NCBI GenBank assembly: GCA_024741835.1
Contig: JAENRP010000591.1
Coordinates: 1-16,007 of the forward strand
DNA length: 16,007 nt
Source: Diplocarpon mali
Taxonomy: Eukaryota; Ascomycota; Leotiomycetes; Helotiales; Drepanopezizaceae
Reading direction: 5' to 3'
Made by a program: the position numbers and the translations under genes
Part shown: piece by piece, positions 1 to 9,149 of the stretch
Numbering within the stretch: the stretch's first letter is position 1
How the letters are laid out: each line of letters begins with the position of its first letter
Notes under the pieces: model-generated
Told to the model about the DNA's origin: nothing
The model's input: only the letters and a program-made list of their open reading frames with translations
The model's database searches: none

Positions 1-720
1 AGGAGGTCGATCTTCTTATAGATCTTAAGGTTAGGTTAGATAAGAAGAGATTGTTTTATAATAGCGAACTTAAGAGGAAGGCTATTAAGTAGGAAATTAA
101 AAAGCTGAGTTTCTTTAAAAGTTATAGCTATTTTAAGATCTGCGGCTTTTACTTTCCTTCTTACTTTATATAGTATAGATTAGGTAGAGTCTATATTTAT
201 ATCTATATCCTTACTATCTTTATCTTTTCTATATTAAAATAAAGTGATCTACTATAGCAAATGCTAAGTATTAAAGGTAGTTATCTAAGAGTATTTTACC
301 TTTAAAGTATCTTATCTTATCTTTGCATTATTATAAATTTAAATAAAATCTTAATCTTTATCGCTTAAACCTCTATTGATCTTAAGCTTATATTTAGCTA
401 AGGCCAGCCTATACTCCTTCTCCTTTTCTATATTTAAAATCTACCTTTAAGATTCTCAGTTATTATCTATTAAAGCTCTTAGGCTAAGCTTATTTAGTAT
501 ATCTAGTAAATCCTTAGCAGTTATATTAGCTATTAAAGTAGAAGTAGACAAATCGATAGAAGGAGTATAGGAGGCTATTCTTACGTATTTAATAAGTGTC
601 TTTTAAATCGCCATTTCGATGCCTTTGCTCTTAAAGTAAAGCTTTAAATCGTCGAACTATTATTACTAGTTCTTTTAAAAGAATTAGAGGTCTTTAAGTC
701 TAGTGTTTCGATCGGAATCG
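1..720 (-). pseudogene. RIP-degraded reading frame of copia A, probably Gag, cut by window edge
   Basis: Read on the minus strand from about 720 down to 1, one frame (codon triplets starting at plus positions 1, 4, 7 and so on) is interrupted only by TAA and TAG, with no TGA that I found. This is what a Gln-rich frame looks like after CAA/CAG became TAA/TAG. The stretch follows an LTR, a primer-binding site and a leader on the same strand, so Gag of that copia element is the natural reading. I recognise no Gag motif, and no start codon can be fixed. The remaining polyprotein lies left of the window. Assignment rests on position, not on homology. Confidence 0.4.
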
Positions 721-1120
721 GAAGCTATTGCTATTTCAAATAGAATTATATTAAAATCAAATAAATTAAATAGTTAAAGGCACTCCTCCTATCGAAAAGT
801 CGAAATGATTAAATAGCAGGTATTATAGAAGTATTAAATAGGGAGGAAGTCCTCTTATCGAAAAGGGTTTTTAGGCTATAATACAAGGAATCATACCTCT
901 TACGAAATATAGTAAAGCAAGGAATTATACCTCTTGCAGTACCAAAGGGTTATAAAGCAAGGAATCATACCTCTTATAATATAGGTTAGCTAAATAAGGA
1001 ATTATACCTCCTATTCGCCGATTGCTCGCCTTTTACTATAAGTCTCATTCAACTTCCTACTAATAGTTATAGCGTAAGTGCTTTCTAAAGGAAGTTAATA
1101 ATCTATTATCGGTCTAGCTA
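721..1120 (-). other. Leader region of copia A
   Basis: About 400 bases between the primer-binding site and the degraded frame. I see no gene. It holds the four-copy degenerate repeat at 884-1011, two related pieces sharing TATCGAAAAG near 775-865, and a short inverted repeat, AACTTCCT (1051-1058) with AGGAAGTT (1089-1096), that could form a stem in the genomic RNA. Confidence 0.45.
884..1011. repeat. Four-copy degenerate direct repeat, spacing 34-40 bp
   Basis: The core AAGGAAT(C/T)ATACCTC occurs starting near 884, 918, 958 and 995. Copy-to-copy distances are 34, 40 and 37 bp. Spacers are not conserved. The C/T differences are RIP-type transitions. It lies in the presumed untranslated leader of copia A, so it may be a duplicated packaging or regulatory segment. 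No function is visible. Confidence 0.7.
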
Positions 1121-1132
1121 GGGCTTATAACC
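1121..1132 (-). other. Primer-binding site of copia A, initiator tRNA-Met anticodon-arm type
   Basis: On the minus strand the LTR end is followed directly by GGTTATAAGCCC. The unmutated form GGTTATGAGCCC is the complement of GGGCUCAUAACC, the conserved anticodon arm of eukaryotic initiator tRNA-Met. The single difference is a G-to-A (CpA-to-TpA on the other strand) change typical of RIP. Drosophila copia primes from the same part of this tRNA (a 5' half-tRNA), which supports a Ty1/copia assignment. Confidence 0.75.
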
Positions 1133-1327
1133 TATTGAACTTAAGTGAGTCGGCGCAGTAGGTAAAGGAGGCTTCTAAAGGTCGATAGTCGATATATTAG
1201 TAAGAGTTAAGGAAGGAAGGTTACCCCTTTCTTTCTTATAGCTATATACATATCAATATCCTACTGACTAAGCAATAAGGTCATATGATAATACATCGGA
1301 GTAATAGCTGTACCACCCATCTCAACA
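1133..1327 (-). repeat. 5' LTR of copia A (195 bp)
   Basis: Read on the minus strand it starts TGTTGAGATGGG (from base 1327) and ends CAATA, a RIP-altered CA terminus, directly before the primer-binding site. Internal ATCATATGAC and CTTAGT resemble parts of the copia D LTR, suggesting a related family, but length and most sequence differ. The partner LTR lies outside the window, so the outer boundary is set only by the TG end. Confidence 0.65.
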
Positions 1328-1332
1328 GATTC
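1328..1332. other. Predicted target-site duplication of copia A (one side)
   Basis: The five bases GATTC adjoin the TG end of the minus-strand LTR. Copia elements duplicate 5 bp, as copia D does here with GATCT. The second copy would be left of the window, so this cannot be confirmed. Confidence 0.35.
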
Positions 1333-1525
1333 TCTAGATTGCTCGACTCAATTGTCGGTTCTATCGTCACTTCGGAGTCTTCTTCTCTTATATTAGTTCT
1401 TACTTCTTGGCGATTTTTCAGCTTTAGGGACCTCTTTTAAAGGATCTTCTATTAGTACTCCTAGATTTGGTGGCCGAAGTTCATCCGAACTATCTCGTAG
1501 GCTAAAGCTAGCCAAGTCTAACCTT

Positions 1526-1548
1526 ACTCGCGGGCCGGGCTCGCGAGT
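1526..1548. repeat. 23-bp palindromic module, copy a (element B)
   Basis: ACTCGCGGGCC...CTCGCGAGT, the most complete palindrome: one G-T mismatch around a central G. On the minus strand it reads TREPGPRV in the element B frame. Confidence 0.9.
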
Positions 1549-2410
1549 TAGTCTTGGCGTTTTTGAGCTTAAGGGTAAAAATAGGGAATTGGTTCCTAAA
1601 TTAGGGTCTGGTACTATACTAATATTACGGCTTATCTCTTTTCCGAATTTTCTTATAATAATATCTTTATTAATTAGTGCATTAGGCTCTTAGATAGCAT
1701 TTATTTTATCGCATTATCCTTAAGACTTAAGTTTATAAAGAAGCGACTTAGTATTTATAACGTTTATTTAGGCATTAATAAGGGCGTTAAAGAGTTTCTA
1801 ATTATATTTTGCAAAGTGGATTTTCAATTTATCTTTATTAAAAAGAAACAACTTCTATACTTCGATTATAATTAAGGGGTCTATTTAAGAGCGTTGACTA
1901 ATAATAGCTTTAAAGAGGCTGCTATAATTCTTAAGATAAAAAGCTGCCTTAAAAGGTATAGTAGTTCTACTTGCGTTAATCTATTAAGGTACTGGAGGTT
2001 ACTTTAAAGTAGAGATTAAAAAGATAAGATTAGAGATTTAAGTCTTATTTTCTAAGGTATTCTTATTATAGATGGCTATATAGTTGTTGCAAAAGGCTAT
2101 AAAACTATTAGTTTTATAAGAATTATTTAAAAGCATTTTAAGAAGATATCCCTATTTTATTATTATTATAATTGGATTGCTATTATTAGTAATAGGTTAT
2201 AAGATCTCCTTTCGCTTTATTTTTATAATTATTCGAGCTAGTTGAGATTTTGAACTAAGTGCTTATGAAGTCTATCGACTTATCTTCTTTATAAATAGAG
2301 TGAGTTTCATATTCGATTAAAAGCCGATCTACCTATTAAGGCTTTCTAAAGCGGGGCCTTATCCGATTAGTAGGATCTGATAATCTAAGACTTGCTTATT
2401 AGTAAAATTG

Positions 2411-2433
2411 ACTCGCAGTCCAGGACTATAAGT
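2411..2433. repeat. 23-bp palindromic module, copy b (element B)
   Basis: ACTCGCAGTCC...CTATAAGT. On the minus strand it reads TYSPGLRV in the element B frame. Confidence 0.85.
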
Positions 2434-3796
2434 AATAATCGGATTTTCTTTATTAGTAGCACTTATATCTCTTTTTATTAAAACAACTTAATTATAAAGA
2501 TTAAGGCTAATCAATTAAGGAGGTTTAAGATAAGCGATAAGCTAATAGGCCCTTCTACTTTTTACTATTATAGCTAAGAGGTAGAGTCTATAGTATATTC
2601 GAAGGACTTATTAAATAAGACTAAATATTATATTATAAAGAAAATAAGAAGGTATAAAGGTCGCATTATCCATAAGGCAGAAGTAATAAAGGTATATCTC
2701 TACTTCTTATCTTATAATAAAGAGGAATGTACTTATAAAAGCACTATTATTAATTGTAAAATTGTCGGTTAGGAAGCGGCATCTAAAGGGTTTAGGCATT
2801 ATAATTGACCCTTCTTCTTTTATTTCCTCCTACTATTTATTACTTAATAATATTAAAAAGAAGGAATTGTTCCATTTAATCGGCTCTAATACCTTTAAGG
2901 CTTTAGGATTAGCCTTAAATTTTACAATACTTAAAGATGCCTCTATTATTAATAGGTTAGATTTGCGTATCTTTAAAGAAATAAAGAATTGATTATTAAA
3001 GTAGATTAGAAAAAGATTAATATCTTTTGCTATATAAAGAAGTCCTAAGTGTTTAATAGTTTTATTAATATTAAATCCTTTATAATTAAGACTATAGTAA
3101 ATCGAAAGAGAGCGAATATAAAGGTTATAAAGTCTTCTCCCTTCGATTCCTACGCTAGGAAGATACTATCGAAACCGAGTTTTTATTATAAAGGACACTT
3201 AAATATTATATTATTTTTTAAGCTTAAGGTTAAGAATAACCGATTAAGGCATATTGCTATAATTATAAATATCCTAATTAATAGATTCCTCTTCGCGTTC
3301 TCTTTCTTATAAGATAAAATAGTCTTGCTTAGCATTTAAAAGATTAGGTTCTTAACTTTTATAATTATTAAAGAATTGAATAATATCTGCAAAGGCGAAT
3401 TTGTCTAAGATAAGCTATTAAATCTATCTAATAGCTCTCTTAATTATCTTTAGAGCAGTAGGAATAAGGTCTTCTCTTATATTATCGTTTTTAAAATAGT
3501 TATATATAAATATAAAGAAATTAAGAACTAGCTCTTTTAAGTTATTAAAGAAGGAATCTAAGCGAGTATGCAATCCTTTAGTTTTAAATTGCAAATTAGC
3601 TAAGGTAGCTATCGAATGATCCATCCTTCTTAAAGGTCGAATTAAAATAGGTCGTCTAGCTAAAGGAGAGTCCTTTAAAGATTCCGAAAATTCTAAAGAG
3701 GCTGCGCTAAGCGTTTAGGTAGTTTGTTTAATAGTAGTTTCTAAAATCATTTTATTAAGAGGTAAGTTAGGTCTAGTTTTAAAATTCTTACTTTTA

Positions 3797-3819
3797 ACTC
3801 CTAGTCTAGGACTGCAAGT
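3797..3819. repeat. 23-bp palindromic module, copy c (element B)
   Basis: ACTCCTAGTC...CTGCAAGT. On the minus strand it reads TCSPRLGV in the element B frame. Confidence 0.85.
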
Positions 3820-4679
3820 CAAATTATATAATTTAGCGCTTATTATATCTTTAGGCTAAGAAGCGAATTTTAAAGTAGGCTTAACTATAAATAACTAATT
3901 CCCTTCTTTATTATTAAAGAAATCTCGTTTAAACCTTAGTATAAAAGTCCAGTTCTCTTTTAAAATAAGCAAACTATAAGCAAAAGGGTAAAGCCTTAGC
4001 ATATTAATAATAGTACTATTAGGTAAAGTAATATTTATAGCTTAATTTAATCTTTTTATAATTCTATTAGCTATTATAAGTACTGTATTAGATAGGCCTA
4101 TAAATCTGCGACTGCGAATTCGATTGCTTTAGAATTTTACTACTCCTTCTTAAATAATAAAGAAATTGAGAATCTAAATAGCTCTAGCAGTAAGAGTGTT
4201 TTCCTTAAGAATTTTTAATAATACTCGCCTTTTATTATTAGAATCAATATTTATTAGAAAGTGCGAACGAAATAGGAGTCCTCTCTTATTAGTAGCTAAA
4301 TTATCTAATCGTCGAATAGATTCTTCCCTTTTATCTTAGTCTATTTTAAAAGTATTAGCCAAGGTTATATATTAATCTGCATTAGCTAAGAATTCCTCTT
4401 TAAAGATTCCCTTTAATCTTAATTCTTTAATTAGAAAGTCGTTAAATTAAAGAATTCCAAGGGCCACTTAAGTTAAAAGGTTATTAATAGCATTCGTATA
4501 AGCTAAAAGGAGTTTTTATTACTCTATATCTCTTAAGGTTGCGTAGGTCGATTTAAAGCTCTTTAATAATATAATAGCTTTGCTATCTTAAGAGAAGTTT
4601 ATAACTAGTATTTATTTATCCCTTATTATAGTAGATAAAACCATTTATAAGTTCTTTAAAGGCATATTGCTTATGAGAG

Positions 4680-5201
4680 ATAGGGAGTATAAATAAGAGA
4701 GTTTAATAAGGTATAAGAATTAAAAGGGCATATAAGCTGCAATAGGTTTACTATATATATATTAAGGAAATTGGACTTTTTATTTATTATTTAAGGAAAA
4801 TAATAGGAATGCTATAATTAAAGGTTAATATTAAGAATGCAAATTAAGTCAAATAGGTAAGAAATTAGGGTAATCTTAAAAGATCTATATCTTAAATAAT
4901 AAAGGAAGCGACCTTGCTAAAAATATAAAAATAAAGATTATAAGAAGGTAGGACAATTAATAGGCTAGGAAATCGCTTAGTATTCCCGCTTGCGTTCTTT
5001 AGATATTTTAAGAATAATAACTTAAGGTTATAATTAGTTAGGTATTTTAATATTCTTTACTCGCAGGTCTGGCTTATAAGTTAAGTTGGAAAAATCTTAG
5101 TCTTCGTCCGAGGGTTTAAAATTGCTTATATTGCTATCGGTTCTTATAGAAGATTCGGAGGTTATATTATGGAGACCTAAGATGGATAGGTCTTGTGATA
5201 T
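4680..5201 (-). pseudogene. Upstream degraded frame of element B, shifted relative to the main frame
   Basis: A second minus-strand frame (triplets starting at plus positions divisible by 3) reads from 5201 towards 4680 with TAA/TAG-type breaks. It begins at an ATA (5201-5199) that may be a RIP-altered ATG, followed by SQDLSILGLHN and then an Asp/Ser-rich stretch with the 23-bp module at 5059-5081. The switch into the 4733-1328 frame falls around 4680-4780. The cause could be an indel, a lost intron or two separate ORFs. Coding is inferred from the stop pattern only. Confidence 0.4.
5059..5081. repeat. 23-bp palindromic module, copy d (element B upstream frame)
   Basis: ACTCGCAGGTC...CTTATAAGT. 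On the minus strand it reads TYKPDLRV in the 5201-4680 frame, almost the same peptide as copy k in gypsy C. Confidence 0.85.
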
Positions 5202-5279
5202 ATATCATATAATCGGCGCAGGATAGTAGGAGGATAAAAGGGCTATCTTCTGTATATAGAGATAGCGCGCGTCGCTATA
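5194..5279. promoter_or_regulatory. 86-bp LTR-like segment between divergent frames
   Basis: On the plus strand it runs TGTGATATATATCAT ... GCGTCGCTATA. Allowing for RIP, both strands show TG...CA ends (TGTGAT and TGTAGCGAC). Inside are a palindrome GATATATATC (5197-5206), a stem CTATCT/AGATAG (5243-5248 with 5260-5265) and a CpG-rich GCGCGCGTCGC tract. It looks like a fungal gypsy LTR or its terminal part and sits between element B (minus) and gypsy C (plus). The flanking 5-mers (GGTCT, AGTAC) do not match, and no second copy is in the window, so LTR status and orientation are open. Confidence 0.35.
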
Positions 5280-5500
5280 AGTACTAAATATACCTTATAC
5301 TTAGGACTTATTCCTAATATCTTATCTAAGAGAGCCCGCTTATAGTGCTTCCTCCTCTTGTTTTTAGGTCTTCCCTTAGGCCTATTCTTATATTATCTCC
5401 CTTCTATTTTATATTAGTAACCTACGCAAGGACCGATTTCTTAAGATTTCTATCCTTATATAACCTTATCAATCTCTTAGTTCGCAAATAAAAGACTGGC
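5280..5500. other. Unassigned spacer 5' of gypsy C Gag
   Basis: I see no reading frame, repeat or RNA gene here. It is pyrimidine-rich on the plus strand and less CpG-poor than its surroundings in places. If 5194-5279 is a 5' LTR of gypsy C this would be its leader, but I find no convincing tRNA primer-binding site after it. Confidence 0.3.
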
Positions 5501-6089
5501 CTTTTGAAAAATACATCTTTAAAATACTTATAGCATTTTAATCAACTTTAAAAACCTTATCTTTAATCGCCTAATTACTTAGAACTATCGATTTTTATTT
5601 AGCAACTATTAATAACTTTAGATTTTCCCTTTTCGGCTCTGCTTTAAAAACCCCTATTTTTCTTCCTTAACTTTGAGATTTTCGGAATTTTCGGCTTCTT
5701 AGTATAAAAAGTTTAGCAAACCTTATAATAGCAATCTTAAATAGCAGTAGTTTTAAGTACTTAAGTAATACTAAGCGCAAACTCCAATCGGAATTGCCTC
5801 CTTAGAATCTTTAGAAATCCGAATCTGATAATTCAGCCGCTTTAGCTTAATAGAACTCTAAAAACTGCCTTAGAATCGTCTCCGGAGACTCCTTTATTCT
5901 AAAGACTAATAAGAATTGGCCTAAAGGCTAAGAAGAATCTTAGATATAAACCTTATCTTAGAAATTAGTCTTTAATCAGATAAACCTTATCTTATTATAA
6001 TTAGTTATAACGCTCTTATTAGCTATTTAGCACCTACTTAGAATCTTTTAGCAAACTTGGATTAAACTTTTAATAGAATCCGGAATTCT

Positions 6090-6112
6090 ACTCCTAGGCC
6101 TAGCCTATAAGT
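6090..6112. repeat. 23-bp palindromic module, copy l (gypsy C Gag)
   Basis: Ends ACTCCTAGG...TATAAGT. In the 5520-6200 Gag phase it reads TPRPSL-stop-V, with ACT as first codon. RIP has altered the right arm (CGAGT to TAAGT). Confidence 0.75.
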
Positions 6113-6948
6113 AAGAGGATAAAAAGATATCTTTAAATAACTTAAGGCTACTATTTACTTTTTTAATATTAATATTAAAAAACACTAAAAATAATAATAA
6201 TTTTGAACTTTTTACTAACCCTTTATTTGAATCTTTTTAAACTTATCTTAATTACTTTAAGATTGACTCGGATTTTAAATATTCTTTAAGCCCTTTTGAA
6301 TTTCGAAGTACTCCTTTTAATAATTAATCTTGCAATATTAAAGCTTTCCCTTTGCCCTTTGTAGATTCTATTAACTTAAACAGTTAGTATAAAATGATAA
6401 TAGCTGCATTTAGGACTATTACTAGTCACTTTCCCCTTTCTAGTTCTTTTAGCGCTCTTTACTTTATAAGCGCTAATATTACTAATTTCCTTAAGTAATA
6501 TAAGGAAACTTATTATAATTTTAGTATTATATAAAAGGATATGATTTCTCAACTTCCTTGCTACTATAATTATATAAGTAAAGATATTATTAAGTCCTTT
6601 CTTAAATAGAAAACCTATAGTTTATAGGAACTCCTTATTAAGGCCCTTAAATCTAAATTCTGCGAATTTGACAGATAGTAGATTCGCAATATCCTGGCTT
6701 TCTTAAAGGAATTTGTTCTAATCACTTATACTCCTAAGGAACTTAAGAACTACTATCGGACTTTTACTTATATATTAAATATCTTAATTAGCTAGAAAAT
6801 ACTTAGCAAAGTTGAAAGAGGCCGCCTTTTTTTACTTAGATTACCTATTAGCTTTTAAAATAAGATTATTAAGTATTTTAAGATCGATAAGTAAGACCTT
6901 ATAACCTTTGCCTTATTTAAGGAATTCTTAGCCTTTACTTTAAAATCA

Positions 6949-6953
6949 GATCT
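6949..6953. other. Target-site duplication GATCT, left copy
   Basis: GATCT directly precedes the TG start of the copia D 5' LTR and is repeated directly after the 3' LTR at 12485-12489. This is the 5-bp duplication expected of a Ty1/copia integrase. Confidence 0.95.
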
Positions 6954-7186
6954 TGTTACAGGAATGCCCATCACATATTTGTCACATGATCTGTCATATA
7001 ACACATCATACATATAATATATCATATGACTTGCCACATGACTTAGTGGCAGCCCTTATTAAATAGCTTATAGTTAGAGAGCTCTTATGAATCAAGACAC
7101 TCAACATCGTCGTTTATACCTTATACTTCTTTATACCCTCTTCTAGTTTACTATTAAGTTCACTATCAGAGAACCTCCTTGCTATA
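6954..7186 (+). repeat. Copia D 5' LTR (233 bp)
   Basis: Starts TGTTACAGGAATGCC and ends CTTGCTATA, where the 3' LTR has CTTGCTACA. It is the same length as the 3' LTR and aligns without gaps. I count about 24 differences, all transitions. It contains clustered CATATGAC and CACATGAC motifs and an AT-rich centre (about 6998-7024). It would hold the promoter, but RIP has changed it heavily. Confidence 0.95.
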
Positions 7187-7201
7187 GGTTATAAGCCCCG
7201 C
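7187..7201 (+). other. Copia D primer-binding site, initiator tRNA-Met anticodon-arm type
   Basis: GGTTATAAGCCCCGC begins on the first base after the LTR. With one RIP-type reversal (A to G) it is complementary to GCGGGGCUCAUAACC, a form expected of a fungal initiator tRNA-Met anticodon arm. The match is internal to the tRNA rather than at its CCA end, as in Drosophila copia priming. Confidence 0.8.
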
Positions 7202-7379
7202 ATGCCTATGAATAGCATTCGATAAATTCCATCGATCAGAGTCTCCTTTACAAACGAAAAGGCTAATCGATATTTTTAAGTTTTACTTAACTAATAACGC
7301 ATAATAGCGTTATTTCAATAACAAAACAGTATCTACTCCCCTTCTAGAGCGCTATGCAATAATCTAAGCTCACGTAAGA
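7202..7379 (+). other. Copia D leader, no feature seen
   Basis: This stretch separates the primer-binding site from the first part of the Gag frame. It is less AT-biased than the following region. An ATG at 7354 is out of phase with the polyprotein. Confidence 0.5.
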
Positions 7380-7557
7380 TTCGTTATTATAGCTAAATCA
7401 TTAGGATTAATAGCTAAGATTACCAGCTTAATTGCTAAAAGTACTCTACTGCCTGAATTACCTAATTTTAAAAGGACTAATATATAGTACCTTAAACTCG
7501 AATTCAATAGTTTATCTCCTCCTCCTCTTCCTTCTTTACCTTCTCCTTTCAACAACT

Positions 7558-7575
7558 TTATATATATATATATAA
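7558..7575. repeat. TA microsatellite
   Basis: An uninterrupted run of TA dinucleotides lies inside the Gag part of copia D. It is probably a former (TA/CA)n tract extended by CpA-to-TpA mutation. Confidence 0.7.
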
Positions 7576-8642
7576 ATAAGATATTATTATTATCTTCGGC
7601 TGCCCTTAGCCTCCCTAAGTCTTAAAAGCTTAAAGGCGTAGAGGACTATAGCTAGTAGAGGAATAAGGTTTTGAACCTTATAAAGTCAAACGCCTTAACT
7701 ATATATCTCTATACAAAAGCTAGAATATATACTCCACTTAAGGTTGACTTATAAGACCGTTCTATTATATCTAAGGAAAGGGACAATTAGGTTAGATAGG
7801 AAGCTAAGGAATCTTAAATAAAGCTTACTATTACACTTAATTGCAAACTAGGCCTACTAGCTTATATAAAAGGTGATAAATCTACCTTAAATATATAGGA
7901 AGCTCTTTAAAAATAGTACGAAGGATCTGAAATAGTACTTAAATATAACGCTATATAGACCTATATTACTATTAAATATAACGACTTCAATTCACTTAAA
8001 GCTTATATCGTCGCCTTTAGGCTTTCAATTACTAAATTGGAAGCTCTCGACTCTGCCCTTCCCTCTTACTAATACCCTATCATATTTATTATTAGCTATT
8101 CTAATAGATGGCCTATTTAGGCAGATCGATAACGCTCTAACCTTCGCTTAGCTATAGCAGCTAGACGAAAATTAGAGATTACGCTCGAAGCTCTTATTAA
8201 AGATATTACTAATAAAGCTCAAGCCTTATAAAGTTTAAAAATGAACGGAACCGTCTTATATAGTAATAAATCAGCTGGCAAGCCGCATTCCTCTAATAAG
8301 AAGTCAGAAAATAAGAGAGGTTTTAAAGACTTAAAGAAAAGCACCTTTAGGAATACTACCTCTTCTCCTAACTTCCCTTATCCTTATTGCAAGCAACCAG
8401 AGCTATACTATAAGGCAGAAGATTGCTTTGCAATTAACAAATCGAAAAGAGAGGCCTAGGAAAAGGACTTAAGGAAGAAGTACGTATTTCGTCACCTTAA
8501 AGGCAAGGACGATAAGTCCTTACTATTATTATTATTACCAAAAGGCAAGAAGCCTTCTAGGAAGATTTAGAAGGAAGACGAAGAGTTAGATAATAATCTC
8601 TTTAGGCATACTATGCTATTACTAACCCTAGGGCCAATTCTC

Positions 8643-8665
8643 ACTCGCAAGCTAGGCCTAGGACT
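8643..8665. repeat. 23-bp palindromic module, copy e (copia D)
   Basis: ACTCGCAAGC...CTAGGACT, in frame as TRKLGLGL. The right end is GGACT instead of GGAGT, which breaks the outer palindrome. Confidence 0.8.
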
Positions 8666-8696
8666 CAATTCCAACTCCTCCCTAGGGCCAATTTCC

Positions 8697-8719
8697 ACTC
8701 GCAAGCCGGGCCTAGGAGT
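8697..8719. repeat. 23-bp palindromic module, copy f (copia D)
   Basis: ACTCGCAAGCC...CCTAGGAGT, in frame as TRKPGLGV. Confidence 0.85.
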
Positions 8720-8759
8720 CAGTTCTTCTACTTTCTACTTCTTATCAAAGTTAAGGAAT

Positions 8760-9000
8760 CGTTAGCTATATAATATAGGTGCTAGTAAGCATATTTCTAA
8801 TAATCTCTTTAAGTTTACTTCCTATACTACTTAAAACAATCTACCCTCCTTAAGTATAGTTAATAGATCTATTCAACCTTTTAGCGTTAGCATTTATAAA
8901 GTCAATGCACTTAAATCTAATAGAAAGGTATATATTCTTAAGTTAATTAATACTCTCTATATACCTTAATTACCTATCTACTTATACTTAGGTAGTAAAC
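8760..9000 (+). pseudogene. Copia D aspartic protease remnant
   Basis: The reading LYNIGASKHISNN at 8766-8804 aligns with the copia protease active site LYDTGASKH. The catalytic Asp is now Asn (AAT at 8772-8774) and Thr is Ile (ATA at 8775-8777). Both are RIP-type changes, so the protease is inactivated. It would have cleaved the Gag-Pol polyprotein. Confidence 0.85.
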
Positions 9001-9149
9001 TTAATAAAATAAAAGGCTTCTATCGAAATAGCAAGCTATTCCTATCTAATAAGAAGGAAATTTGCACTATTAATAATAATATATATATTATTAAGGAATA
9101 GCCTTTTACTAATTCCTCTAGTTATATAAGTGGATATACTCTCTTAGCT

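Larger units (their letters stand above)
1328..4733 (-). pseudogene. Very long unidentified RIP-degraded reading frame (element B)
   Basis: On the minus strand one frame runs without a shift for about 1,135 codons. Its breaks are almost all TAA/TAG at likely Gln positions, plus one TGA at 1348-1350 that reads as a former CGA. The longest clean stretch is 66 codons (3624 to 3424, starting MDHSIATLANLQFK). Possible starts are ATG codons at 4733 and 4662. Composition is rich in Asn, Lys, Arg, Ser, Leu and Ile. Many Leu and Ile codons are probably mutated Pro and Thr, so the ancestor was likely Pro/Thr-rich and partly disordered. Near the C-terminal side there are basic and acidic patches (KRRR and SDD, around 1360-1390). 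I see no RT, integrase, protease or zinc-knuckle signature. Copia A is inserted at its 1328 end, so the frame probably continued further. It could be a large ORF1/Gag-like protein of an LTR or non-LTR element. The family is unknown to me. Confidence 0.6.
5500..6953 (+). pseudogene. gag: Gypsy C Gag, N-terminal part (degraded)
   Basis: Two phases cover this region. From about 5520 to 6200 the frame with codons at positions divisible by 3 is broken only by TAA/TAG until a TGA near 6200, apart from one earlier TGA. It is Gln-rich after allowing for RIP, includes FNRIRN and carries the 23-bp module at 6090-6112. From about 6180 to 6953 the next frame takes over and gives the retrotransposon Gag core: SANITNFL followed by YKETYYNF, then a Leu/Lys-rich helical stretch, YTPKELKNYYRTF and RLPISF, as in fungal gypsy Gag proteins. 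The frame change falls near an A6 run (6177-6182) and is probably an indel. The frame is cut at 6953 by copia D inside codons GAT CT. No start codon is secure. Confidence 0.7.
8626..8733 (+). repeat. 54-bp tandem duplication in copia D, each unit with a 23-bp module
   Basis: Two units start with CCCTAGGGCCAATT at 8626 and 8680, exactly 54 bp (18 codons) apart, and stay in the polyprotein frame. They differ mainly by transitions. Each contains one palindromic module (8643-8665, 8697-8719). The pair lies between the zinc-knuckle remnant and the protease. Confidence 0.85.

Noticed and set aside
884..1011. CRISPR-like array
   Set aside because: Repeats are degenerate, spacers are of uneven length, there are only four units, and the context is a eukaryotic retrotransposon leader.
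2762..3312. Plus-strand open stretches (2762-2992 and 3049-3312)
   Set aside because: The minus strand keeps one phase through this region and for kilobases on both sides. The plus-strand stretches are short and match no family, so they are antisense shadows.
5194..5279. Solo LTR with target-site duplication
   Set aside because: The flanking five bases (GGTCT and AGTAC) do not match, so I kept it only as an LTR-like segment.
6855..7037. Minus-strand open stretch of 60 codons
   Set aside because: It spans the junction between gypsy Gag and the copia D LTR, so it cannot be an ancestral gene.
7370..7555. Minus-strand open stretch of 61 codons
   Set aside because: It is antisense to the start of copia D Gag, with Gly/Glu-rich sequence from a pyrimidine-rich coding strand.
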